64,000 bases of DNA from Apodemus sylvaticus (Eukaryota > Chordata > Mammalia > Rodentia > Muridae): the NCBI RefSeq assembly GCF_947179515.1, contig NC_067492.1, positions 9,867,347 to 9,931,346 of the forward strand, given 5' to 3'. Position 1 is the first letter of the stretch. Each line of letters begins with the position of its first letter. Positions 24,101 through 37,300 of the stretch are shown here, in pieces. A model generated the notes under the pieces. That model searched no databases and was not told where the DNA came from. It saw nothing but the letters and a program-made list of their open reading frames with translations. Both the position numbers and the translations under genes were made by a program.

Positions 24101-27100
24101 TCAGTAGCTGCCACTGGAGATCTGGACTCTGAGGAAGAACAGTGAGAAGTTACTGGCCAGCACTGGTTTCAGATACAAAGGCAAGAAAGGGATGTGCTCA
24201 GGACAAGTGCCGGTTCCAAGCCCAGAGAGGCCAGCCCTGGTGGAGGGCTCTCTGTGAACCTGCACTGCCTGTGCACCAAGTGCATGGCTGCCTGCTCTCC
24301 AGGGTCAGGGCCTGGGACAGCTAACACAGCAAGGCTGCCTGGATGGGCAGAAACATTATGAGCCCTCCTCTGCCAGGCCCTCCTTGCAAAGTTCCTAAGT
24401 CTTGCCCCGGTGTAATCTATCCACTCACACTGCCACCACATGTGCTGGGCACATGGTGGGGTGGCTGAGCCAGGATGTCCATCTTGTGACATTGGTATTG
24501 GAGGTGGTGAGACAGCCCCCCATGCTGAACCTAGGAGCCCTGAACCTTCAAATACCAGCCACAGAAGAGCCATGTGTGGAAAGTCATAGGACAAGCAGGA
24601 CCCTGACTGAACAGAAACATGTTCCCAGAAGCTCAAGGCAGGCAGGCCAAGGGTCTGAGAACGCACCTTCCAAGTGCCCTGAGCTGCAGAGACAGCAAGC
24701 CTTCCCTAGCTGTGTAAGCAACGACCAAAGGTACATCCCAGACACATTCTGGCGCAGAGCCCCGTCAAACCAGAAGAAGCACAGCATACCTGATGCGCAT
24801 ACATGGCGGCCACCATACCTGATGCGCATACATGGCGGCCACCAATGCAGCTTTCTCTTGGTGGCTGTGGCTCTCCAATGCCCCACCCCCACCCCACTCC
24901 CTCTCGCTCCATTTTTGTTTTATTTTGTCTTGTTGTGAGGCAGGGTTTCCTCTGTGTTGCCCTGGCTGACCTAAAAGTCACTCTGTTGACCAGATTGGCC
25001 TTGAACTCAGAGATCCACCTGCCTCTGCCTCTGCCTTTGCCTCCCTATTTAAGGCATCCACCACTCCCACCTGGCTCCTGCCTCCCTTGCTGCACACACA
25101 GTCTGGGATTTCTGAGTGGGATTTCATTCTCCTCTCTAGACTGCCCTTGCCTGCCTCCTGCTGAACTCTGTCCTGTGCTTCCTGCCTCTCTTAAGCCTGG
25201 GATACCTGAGTCCCCGCACTGGAACCACTAATCCTAAGGTCCTGGGAACCAGAGGTACTCCTGCCCCGACTCCCACCAGCCCCATTCTGTAAAGGACTCG
25301 GGGTTTTTTGAAGATGTTGCGGAACAAAGACAGGTGGCTGTTATTAGTTCAGACCTTTGGCATTTGGCAGTGCGGACTCGAGAGTAAAATAAGGTCTAGC
25401 TCCGTGGCTTGCTGAGGCTCTGCCCCGCCCAGGACCCTTCACTTCCATGGCAATTCCTGCAGCCCCGGCACCTCATCCCTTACAGGTCCCTGAGTGAGAA
25501 CACAGCACTCCCAGACTTCTAGCGGGAGAGCCTATTTTCTGGGCCAGACCTCACACCCTATCAGGTTGTGGAGCTCTGAAGGTTGTAGACACAAAACCTT
25601 CCAAGCCAGCTCCACTGTCATTCTGGGGGAGTCTTGGGCTACCTCTCAGTAACTATAGCCTTAGAGCCGCCCAAGAGGGAGGGAAGCCTCCAGTGAAGGC
25701 CTGTCTAGATCACACGGGCCTGGGGCCATGTCTGTGAAGGGTTGTCTTGATTTCCTAATTGGTATAGAGGCCCCAGCCCACACGGCAAAGCACCATTCCC
25801 TGGGTAGGGCCCTGAACTCTGTAAGAAAGCTAGCTGAGCATGGGCCAGAGACGGAGCCAGCAAGCAGTGCTCCTCTGCAGTTCCTGCCCTGACATCCTCG
25901 GGGATGACTATGACTTGGGGGTGTAAGCTGGGTAAACGCTTTTCCTCCCTATTTGATTTTGGCAAGAGTGTTCTGTTGTGGATAGCCCTGGTCTTGTGTT
26001 TCAATGCTAACATTTCCATAAAGTGGAAACTCCCGGGAGGGGCTGCAGACATGAGGAGTTAGTCACTAATCACACATGCAGGTGCCTTGTGAACTTTCTC
26101 CCCACCTTAACTTTTCAAATAAAGGCTAGAGCCGATGATTGGGCAGGAGGGGGGGAGGTAGAACTGAAAGGTTTGGGGGGGGGGGGAGGAGAACAAGGAG
26201 GAGAGAGGACTGACAGGAGGTGGACAGAGAGTGGGGAGAAGCGTGGTGTGGTGGGATCTCACAGGTGGGAGTGGAGCAGTGTAGTGGGAGACCGGCCCAG
26301 TCAAGGCGGAGAGCTCGTATTCATATTGAGTTGCAATTTCCTTAACTGGGTAATTCGGGCTGGAGATTTACCTCTACAGTGTTTATCACAGCAACAGAAC
26401 GCAAACCAGAACAGGGTCTCCTTCAAGGACCTGGGGCTCATGGGTAATGCTAGGCTGGCTGGCCAGAGAGTGCCAGAGACCGACCTGTCTCTCTCTCCAG
26501 CTCTACATGTTTAATGAGTCTACCATTCATAATGAAAGTGGCCTCCCTGGACTGTGAGCAGGTCCTGAGTGCTCGTTTGGTAGCACTGACCCTTTTGTGC
26601 AGCGAGTGCCAAAACACACTTGGCTGGGACAGCCCCATCCAAACCCAGTGGAAAACATCACTGCTCCTTCTGTTGATTCAAGATGACCACTGGCTTAAGT
26701 CAAATAGTCTGCCAACAGCTGTCCATGGTGCTTATATAATCTCATCTGGTTTTAATGTGATTTAGTGTTTCCAAAGGTGCACTATTCTCCCTTGGAAATA
26801 AAGATTTGCCAAGGACCTTATCTTCTAGAAAGAGAACCACATCAGTGGATTCAGAGTCTGAGCCATAGCTGTGTACAGAGTCAGGGGTCATAGCTGTGCA
26901 GGCTCAGGGGTCATAGCTGTGCAGGGTCAGGGGCCATAGCTGTGCGGGGTCAGGGGTCAGGGGCCATAGCTGTGCAGGGTCAGGGGTCATAGCCCTGTGC
27001 AGGGTCAGGGGTCATAGCTGTGCAGGGTCAGGGGCCATAGCTGTGCAGGGTCAGGGGCTATAGCTGTGTAGGGTCAGGGGTCATAGCCCTGTGCAGGGTC

Positions 27101-27458
27101 AAGGGCCATAGCTGTGCAGGGTCAGGGGCTGTCCTCTTTGGTCTCAGCCTTACCTTCAGGGGTGACCACCACAGGTGTCTGGGTGTGAGCCAGGCTCTCA
27201 GGCAGGTCTGGATCTTCCACTGCCCCATTCACCACCACCACAGGCAGCTTCTCTCTTCCTCCTGGCTTCTCTGGAAACAGTTCATCTTTGGCTTCAAAGC
27301 TCTCCTTCACAAACAACTCCATCTTCTGCTGGGTTTCACCCATCGGTGGCTTTTCCTGAGTCTCTGGGCTGGTGGGGATATTCTCCTCGCTGTCTGGCAA
27401 GGGTGTCTCCCCTAAAGAAGTGAAGTCCAGAGAGAGAGAGAGAGATTGGAGAGAGGAG

Positions 27459-27511
<53 letters not shown>

Positions 27512-30500
27512 AAATCCAGAGTGGAGGTTGGAGCTCTGCCTAGGACCGGGCTGGTCCGAGGATGTGCTGCTGACTGGAAGGAAGTCTTGCTGATAAAGAC
27601 CACTTCGAGTATGCCTCAGGGTCACACAGGCTGACAGCTGCTGACAAGCCCTTGTCTCAGGAAGGACCCAGGAATTTGTTAAAGGCCCTAAGCCTGCCCA
27701 ACATATCTTTACCTGGTACACTACACTATCCTGTACGCACACAGTGATCATCATCCCATGAATTTCGGCTTGGGGCTAAGACAGAAATTTCAATACAATT
27801 TGAAGGAGTCCTACTAGCGCCTCTGCCTTTCATCCTCTGTCCTCCTGTCAATCAGGGCCTCAGCAACTGTGAGACTACAGGGAAACCTGACTGTAATGCC
27901 CTTTATGGGAGCCACAAGAGGTTGTCAGATTCCCTGGGACTGGAGTTATTGCTACCTGGGAGCCACCACATGGGTGCTGGGAATCAAACCTGGGTCCTCT
28001 GGGAGAGCAATGGGTGCTCATAACTGCTGAGCCATCCCTCAGCGCCCAGGGTTTAATTCTTTATGTAGAAGCTGGGTACATCCATTCCGTTAGCATGCGT
28101 ATCAGCATTAAATGAGAGAACTGTATGTCTACCAAAGAACCGTTCTGACGTTAATTTCTCCGTGATCCATCTGCAGTGTCTGACCTTTGTAGGTTTCCTA
28201 GCCCACACACCAGGGTCATGTGAAAAGAGTCACACTGCACCGTGTGCAGCTGTGGTCTAGCGCGCACCTCTGTCCCGTGCCTTCCTCCGTTCCTCAGCCC
28301 GCCGCTTGATCATGGCCAAGGCCTCCAGGCTGTCTGTTATCTTCTTGTGTTCCCTGCTCTCCCACTGGCGGCGCTCTTCCTTCTCTGCGGCGTACCCCCC
28401 TCGGGCCCATGCCTCCGCACACGCCCTAGGTAAGGACAAAGGACAGAACTGGGGGCTGGGTGTGGGCACGGGCTGTCCACACCTGAGCAGGAACAGTGTC
28501 ATGAGTTTGAGGCCAGCCAAGGCTAGATGAGTTCCAGGAAGTGTGGGACCCTGGGAGGTAGGGAAGTGGGTGGGGAAGGGGTAGAGGAGGAGGATATAGG
28601 CTGAATTAACTCTTTTACTTAAAGATGTATTTATATTTCATTGTGTGTGTGTGTGTGTGTGTGCATGCGTGCGCGCGCGTGTGTACCATAAGAATAAGAA
28701 TGCAGGTGACATCAGAATCCAGAAGAGGGCAGTGAGTCACCTGGAGCTGGAGTTACAGATGGTTATAAGCTATGTTGGGAAACCAACCACAGTGCTTTGC
28801 AAGAACAGCAAATTCTCAACTCCTAAGCCATCTCTCTATCAGGCTTCCTACAACTTGTAAGTTAAAAGAAAATTATAAACATATGCTGTCTGGCCAAATG
28901 TGTTCATTGCTTGATCTTGTGCCTGTCTGCACATGCGTGTGCAGACGTACATGTATGAATGTGTGCATGGAGGTTAGAGCATGACCTTGGCTGTCTTCCC
29001 TCTGCAGGCGCCATCCCTGTTCTTGAGGCAGGATCTCTTCCTGGGCCCTGAAGCCCGCTGGGCAGGCTAGGCTGGGTGGCAGGGCATCCCAGGGACACTG
29101 TCCCCACCTCTCCAGCGCTGGGCTAGCAGGCACCTGCACGTGCCCAGCTTTCCATGTGGGCTCTGGAGCCAAATTTAAGTCCTCATGCTTATGAGAGAAG
29201 CGCTTTACTGACTGAGCTGTCTCCTCAGCCCCTCAACTCACTTCTTCAAAATTAAGAATCTGGAGGTGGCTCAGTGGTCAGTGGTTAGGAGTGCTTGCTG
29301 CTCTTGCAGAGGATAAGAACTCAGATCCCAGTGCCCACATTGCGTGGCTCCCAATTGCATGTAACTCCAGCTCCAGGGAATCTCATGCCCTCTCACGGCC
29401 TCACCAGGCAGTTGTACATACATGGAGCACATACACACAGACACACACTCACAGAGACACATATACAGTCACACAGGCACACACCCACAGAGACACATAT
29501 ACAGACACAGACACACAGACACACACCCACAGAGACACATATACAGACACACAGACACACACCCACAGAGACACATATACAGTCACAGACACACAGACAC
29601 ACACCCACAGAGACACATATACAGACACACAGGCACACACCCACAGAGACACATATACAGACACAGACACACAGACACACACCCACAGAGACACATATAC
29701 AGACACATAGACACACACCCACAGAGACACATATACAGACACAGACACACAGACACACACCCACAGAGACACATATACAGACACATAGACACACACCCAC
29801 AGAGACACATATACAGACACACAGACACACACCCACAGAGACACATATACAGACACACACCCACAGAGACACATATATAGACACACACCCACAGAGACAC
29901 ATATACAGACACACCCACAGAGACACATATACAGACACACCCACAGAGACACATATACAGACACACAGACACACACCCACAGAGACACATATACAGACAC
30001 AGACACACACATCAAATAAATCCTTAAAAAAAATGTTGTAGTTCACTTACTAATCTTATGCGAACCTTGGTGCATCGGTTTTAACAAGTGCCCCCAAGGA
30101 TGCAAGATGTTCATACTGGGAAACTGCTTTTCCTTCAACCAAAACCGGCTTCTTTAGAAAAGTACACTATTGCTTTAAATGGGCAGAGGCACAATGCAGG
30201 CATCTCCCAAAGAACAGGTGACAGTGGCCAACGCAGAAGGACAGCCTGCCTTGCAAGAGCCCCCAGGGAGGTGCTGGCCACAAGCATGACAGGCCCGCAC
30301 TTGGCCTCCCGCAGCAGGAGTAAAAATATGACTTTGGCAAGGATGCAGAAAACTCAGATCCTCTCACAATTCTGAAGAGAAAGTAAGACAGTAGGGCCGC
30401 TTTGGAAAAGCATCTGGTGGCGCCTCAGAGGCCCAGCACCAAGCTGCCATCTGGCCCATCACTTCTAGTCCTGTCTGTCTATCTCTCCAAGGGGAGCGAG

Positions 30501-30673
30501 CCACGCCCACACAGGAAGTGCAGGCAAATGCCCCAGAAGCTGCCTCACAAGAGCCCGCGAGGAGCTACAGCAGGGAAAGGAGCTTGCTCCTGAGCCTGAC
30601 GACCTGAGGTCAGTGTGCAGGCCCCAGGACCAACAGAGTGCAAGCTGACCTTGTGTACAAGCAGGTGTGCCAC

Positions 30674-30705
<32 letters not shown>

Positions 30706-33700
30706 AGTAATTGTTTAAAAAGGGGGGTGGGCTCGAGAGATGGCTTAGTTGTTAAGAGCACTGACTGTTCTTCCAAGGTCCTGAGTTCAATTCCCAGTAA
30801 CCACATGGTGGCTCACAACCATCTTAATGGGATCTGATGCCCCCCTCCTTCTGGAGTGTCTAAGGACAGCTACAGTGTACAGGAGTAAAAAGGAAACATT
30901 CTGTGGGCATGCACCCCTGTTCCTGTGGTGTCCCTGGGGACCCCATTAATGATATCATTAATGGGGTCCAGAGGGAATTTACTGATGAGAAAATGCTCAA
31001 AAATCAGAAAACTTGCAAGTCTAACAAGGGTACTTGACTGCAAGCATTCACTTACACATGGCCCAGGTCCTTTCTTACCTGTCCTTGGGGAAAACCGGCC
31101 TGTCATCCAGATACGTCAAGTGCTTCAGACGAACAGTGACCGTCCTGCGGTAGTTAGGGATGTGTTTGGTCACTGGGTTTCCCATCAGGTTCAGCACACG
31201 CTGCAAAGCAATATGCAGGGCCAAACTGATTATCAAAGCCAACCAGGGCCTGTGGGTAAAGGCACTTGCCACCAAGGCTGACGACCTGAGTGCAGTTCCC
31301 AGAACTGACATGGTAGAAGGAGAGAAGCAATTCGTGATGTCGTCTCACCTCTCTATGCATTCCCTGTTCAAGATGTGTGCCTACACACATATAAACACCA
31401 TACACTATACACACACACACACACCCCGCAGTATAAGTAATAATAAAACCTAAGATGATAGCATCATCATATCGCATGCCCTCAGAATAACAACACAATT
31501 TTCTTGAGCAAAACAAAGCGCCAGTGCTATGTCCTGGTGCGGAGACAGGACCATGAAGAGGTCCCCTGTGCTGGAGCGGCACAGACCGCTCAGCCCCCTC
31601 TGTCTATCCTGGAAGGTTCTTCCGGAGCTAAACTGGAGAGTATTCCTCTTTCCCCTTCCCAGCTCAGTGGCTCTATTAGCACCATTTCTCAGCATCTCTT
31701 CGGGAAGCACATTTGGATCTAGTTGTTTCTGGTTCTTCCTTCCTGGGACACATTTCAAGGAAATATTTGCAGGATAACAGATAAGAATCAATGGCTGAAG
31801 GAGGCCGGGCTTAGTTAGCTACATGAGACATTGTCTCAAGACAGACAATAACAAAGCACACAAAGAGATTTACAGGTTGCTGAGAGGTCTTTCTTGCTCA
31901 CTCGGTGCCAGGTCCCCAGTAAGAAAAGCTGACCCAGCAATGGCAGCGCCCCTCTCGTCTGGCCAGATGTGCACCTTCTGGCCTCTGCCCGAGGAAGCCC
32001 AGAGGGCTAATAAGAATCGTTTTGCAGTCTGTTTGCCTGATCACATCAGATACTTTTCATATCCAAACTGGATTATGTTGCTGGGGAAATATATCCATAT
32101 TACATACAAATCAATCAGCATCGAACTAGCCATGTGTCTTAGTCAGGATGCTAATTGTTGTGAAGAGACACCGTGACCATGCAACTCATAGAGAAAGGCA
32201 TCTCACTGGGGCTGGCTTAAAATAGCGGAGGTTTGGTTCATTGTCATGACGGCGGGAAGCAGGGCAGTGTGCAGGCAGATCCGATGCTGGAGAAGACTCC
32301 ATCTGGATCCACAGGAAGCAGGGCAGTGTGCAGGCAGATCCGATGCTGGAGAAGACTCCATCTGGATCCACAGGTATGGGCCTGGCATGAGCATTCGCAA
32401 CCCCAAAGTACAAGACCACAGCTACACCAAGAAGGCCACACCTTCCAATCCCTGTCACATAGTGCCACTCCCTAATGACCAAGCATTCAAATATATGAGC
32501 CCATGGAGGCCATTCCTATTCAGACCACCACACCGCGCTCAGGTGTCCCGGCTCCTACACCGCCCTTGATGTATTTTCAAGGTTCCTGGCAGGAAGCAGA
32601 AAAGTAAAGTGTCCCAGATGTAGGTGATAAGGGCTGCTTTGTGCTGGGGGGGAGGGGCAGGTAACCAGTTTTAACCTGTGTATTGATGCACAGACATTCC
32701 CAGCACCCGAGACACTAAGTCAAGAGAAGTCAATGTCCATCTCCCCAACACAGCAAGCTAGTTCAAGGCCAGTCTGGGCTACACAAAACCTGTCTCAAAA
32801 CCCACAACCCACAACAGCGGCCTCCACTGCCAGTACAAAGCTAGGGCTACATGAAACCTGCATCCACCTATGCCAGTGTTCACTAGTACCCAGGGTGTGA
32901 GGGATTTCATCCAGAAAAGGTATATGGGGCCGAAGAAGGCACACCCCAGCATGCCCATTCTAATCTGAGAATGTTCAGAGGTACAGGCCAAGCTCTGCGG
33001 CCAAGCTCTGCGCCCACTACACTCTCGGCCCAGAGAAGAATGTGTCTGAACCATCTGAGTGCTGCTGAGGTAACCAGAGCCCTGGAGGATGTGCTAAGTG
33101 GCAAAGCCTGCAGTGTCTTGTGCCTGAAGGCACAAGGAGTAAACAAAACTAAAACTCCTAAATCTCAGAACGCTGAAACTTATCATGCACAAGGTCTTGG
33201 CTGTCTCCTGAGGTGATGTGGAAGATACTCCTGCTGCCCAGGACACAGGCTGAGTCACCCATGCTCCTGTAAGCTCCTGGGCTTTGCTAGGATTTAGGTG
33301 GAATCTGCTCTCTGATAGCTTGACAGTGCCCCATTAAGGACATCTAGAAAGTTGTTCAAGTCTCCCCAGGAGAAGTCACACAACTCCAAAGAAGGACAGA
33401 AAGAAGGAAGGGAGGGAAGGAGGGAAGGGGAGGAGGGAAGGGGAGGAGGGAGGAAAAGGAGGAGGGAAGGAAAGAGGGAGGGAGGGAAGAGGAGGAAAGG
33501 AAGGGAGGGAAGGAAGGAAGAAAGGGAGGGAAGGAAGGAGAGAGGAAAAGAAGAAAGGATAGAGGGAGGGAAGGATGGAAGGAGGGAAGAGGAGGAGGGA
33601 TGGGAGGGAGGGAGGGTGATGTTTCCTAAGCACGCTCTCTGGGACGTGTACTCACCAGACAGGGCATGCTCTCAAGCACGCTCAGGATCTCGGGGTCACT

Positions 33701-34295
33701 CAGAGCGTTGTGGGAGAGGTCGAGGACACAGAGTCGCAGACACTCCCTGAGGTGCTCGATGTCTGCCACCGTCTCCAGGCGGTTGTGGGCTATTTGCAGT
33801 GTGTTCAGGACTGGGAGGCAGGCTGGAGGGGAGGCGGCACAGGTGAGCAGCTGTGCCACCTGCTCCCGGCCCCCACTCTAGACTCTCAGCGGGGCTGTGG
33901 CACGGCGCAGGGCTGCCCAGCTTACAGAGGTTCTCGATGGTCTTGATGTAGTTGTTGCTCAGGTTGAGGGCGTCCAGCTTCTGCAGCGGCTCCAGGTTCT
34001 CGATCTTGTGCAGCAGGTTCACTTGCAGGAAGAGGCAGCGCAGCTCACGCTGGGCCTGCAGATTCTCAATCCTCTGGATGCCATTGCACTCCAGCCAGAG
34101 GCAGCGCAGGCCCGTGTACTCCTCCAGGTTCTCGATGCGGTCAAAGCCTGGTGAGGAGGGGCTGCTGAGGCTCCGGCCTACTCAGGGGAGCCTGGACCCT
34201 GCTGGCTGTGCCTGCTGGCAGAGGCTGTGCGTTTGGCTCTCTGCAAATTCTGATGTTGAAAGACATTACCTCCAGGGCGTTAAGAGAAGGAACCT

Positions 34296-34328
<33 letters not shown>

Positions 34329-37300
34329 CTGTGTGAAGAGTTTATGAGGGTGGGGCCTGCACAATGAGATTAGTGCCCTTTTAGAGAGAGCCTGCCTGGC
34401 ATAGTGGCACACAACAGTGATCTCAGCTCCCTAGAGACTATGTCAAGAAGATCACAAGTTCAAGACCATCTTAGACTATAGACTGAGGTCACAGTCAGAA
34501 GTCTCCATCTGTGACCTTGGAAGCAGCCCTCAGAGACAATGAATCTGCTGGCACCTCAGTCTTAGAATTGAAAGATTAAGAAACCCACATTTCTCCAAAA
34601 CAAACAAACCAACCAACAAACAAAAAACTGGCCTGGCAGTGGTGGCACACGCCTGTAATCCTGGCCTGGCAGTGGTGGCACACGCCTGTAATCCCAGCAC
34701 TCTGTGAGGCAGAAGCAGGCAGATTTCTGAGTTCGAGGCCAGCATGGTTTACCGAGTGAGTTCCAGGACAGCCAGGGCAAGACAGAGAAACCCTGTCTCA
34801 AAAAAAAAAAAAAGAAAGAAAGAAAGAAAGAAAAAAGAAAGAAAGAAAAGAAAAGAAAAAAGAAAAGAAAGAAAGAAACCCACATCTCGCCAGGCGGTGG
34901 TAGTGCATGTCTTTAATCCCAGCACTCTGGGAGGCAGAGGCAGATGGATTTCTGAGTTAGAGGCCAGCCTGGTCTACAAAGTGAGCTCCAGGACAGCCAG
35001 GGCTATACAGAGAAACCCTGTCTCAAAAAAACAAAAAACAAACAAACAAGAAAGAAAGAAACCCACATCTCTTTCTTCCCTTTGTTTGTTTGTTTCTTTC
35101 CTTTCTTTTTGTTTTTCTAAGATGATTTTTGTTTTAGTTTTTTGAGTCTGGGTCTCTCTATGTCAGTGGTTCTAAAGCTTCCTAATGCTGAGACCCTCTA
35201 ACACAGCTCCTCATGTTGTGATGATCCCCCAACCATAAAATTATTTTCATTGCTACTCCATAAGTATAATTTTGCTACTGTGATGAATTGTATATAAATA
35301 CCTGTGTTTTCCAATGGTGAAAGGGTCTACCTCTGTGAAAGGGTCACTTGACACTCCCAAAAGGATTGAGAACCATTTGCTGTATGTAGTCCTGGCTATT
35401 CTGAAACGTGGCTGTATAGAACAGGCTAGCCTAGAACTTGGGAAGATCTGACTGCCTCTGCCTCCCAAGTGCTGGGATTAAAGGTGTGTGCCAGCATGCC
35501 CAGCTAGTAACAGCTTCTCTTTGCAAAGCCACCCCCCCCTTCATTTTTTTTTTACTTCCAGTATGGAAGATTCAACTCAAGGCCCCACACCTGGTGTGCA
35601 CCACATCCAAGCCCTCTTAGGTCACTGCTGAGCTGGTCTTTGTGCCTCTATGTGTCTCTTCCTGTCCTATGACATTGGTCTCTCTCTGGCCGACTTTCCA
35701 GTTCTTGACCCATTTTCTCACTAAGAAAAGCCCATTCCTCCAGCAGCTGTCTCAGGCCAGCCCCTCTCTCTTGTCCCTGCCATCTACAAGCAGAGGCTGG
35801 GGTCCCCCACGACATCCTTGTGGCTAAGTCCCATTGTTAATCTTTTCTCTCCTTGACCTCTCAAAGGCCTCGGACCCAATTTTTCATTCTGACCTTGCAC
35901 CAACCCCGCCCCCAACCTTATCAAAGGCCCTTGTGTTGATACAACAAGAGGGAGGCCCCTAGATAATAGATGAGGCAGAAGCCTGGCTTGAGTCACTCTG
36001 GTCCTGGGACCCCTATGCCCCTCTTGTTCTTTCTCTTGGCAGCTTGCACTGTGTAGAGCCAGCAGCCAGTGAGAGGCTTACATGGTGGGAACTAAGGCTG
36101 TGAGAAAGACCCACAGCCACTTTTCAGTCTCAGCCCAGGGTTCAGGTAATTGAGGGCACTTGGCAATTCCACCATACCTCAAGAGGTGACCCCCAAGCCA
36201 GAACTACCCAGCTAATAAAGCACAGATCGCCATTGTTCTTCAGAAACTATGTGAGATAATGTATTGGAAGTTGCTGAGTTTCCGGTGATTTATTAACTAG
36301 TGACATATAACTGACGTGGGCACCTCTCCTCCCAGGTCCCTTTTCTGTCTAAACCACTTCAGCCTGACATGCTGGCTCCTTCTCCTCCCTCTCCCTTAGT
36401 ATCTGCTCCGCCTCCCCCCCCCCCCGCCCCCCAGGATCTATTGTTCTAACAACTGCTCTGCTCAGATGCCAGGTAGAAAATTTCAGAGCGGGTGGAAGTG
36501 AGGAGACAGGAGGGGTGTCCTTCCAAACTCTCAGCTCTGTGAGAGGCCTCTGAGCCTGGTGTGTCTCCCTGCACAGCATCCTCCTCCCTACAGCTGCCTA
36601 CCCCTGCCAGTGCTGCCTTACAGGACTCCTAACCCATCCTTGCCACCTCTACCTCTGGACTCCCAGCACCAAGAAAGTCCCATGCATGGAAGGCTCTCAG
36701 GAAAGATTTCCTAAATGAACACACAAACAAATAGATGAGAGATAAGGCAGGTCAGCCACTTCACTCTGGGCCCCAACAGAGCGCTGGAGAGCCTGGTCCT
36801 TACTGGTCAGCATAGTCCTGGCCATGAACCTGCACTCAGCTGCAGATGTGGGGCTGGACACCAAGCCCAAGTCCCAGGATGCCATTCTCAGTGCCTCTGC
36901 ATTCAGAGGGGATCGAAGACCTCATGCCCTGTCTTCTACTTTTCTGTCCTTCATAACACACCTATCCCAAGCCATAGTTCACAACTACCCCTACTGCTGT
37001 AAAAGACATGCACAGTCCCAAGGCAGCTGTGCTGGCTAGAGCCTGAACTGCCAGCATCAGGAGACTGAGACAGGAAGACCACAAGTTCAAGGCTAGCATG
37101 GCCTGTATAACAAGCACCTACTTGCAAAGAGACAGAGAGGGCAGAGTGAGTGATTGAGAAATATTGTGATTAAATTAATTAGTTATGTGCCCGGTGGTGC
37201 AGGCCTGTAATCCCTGCTACTTGGTTGAGTGAGGCAGAAGGATGGGAAGTCCAAGATCCCTCTGGCTACAAAGTGAGTTCAAGGTCAGCCCGGGCAATCT

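Noticed and set aside
29393..30046. Long frames on both strands (Cys/Val-rich and Thr/His-rich)
   Set aside because: Pure translation products of the CA-rich VNTR; open in several frames at once.
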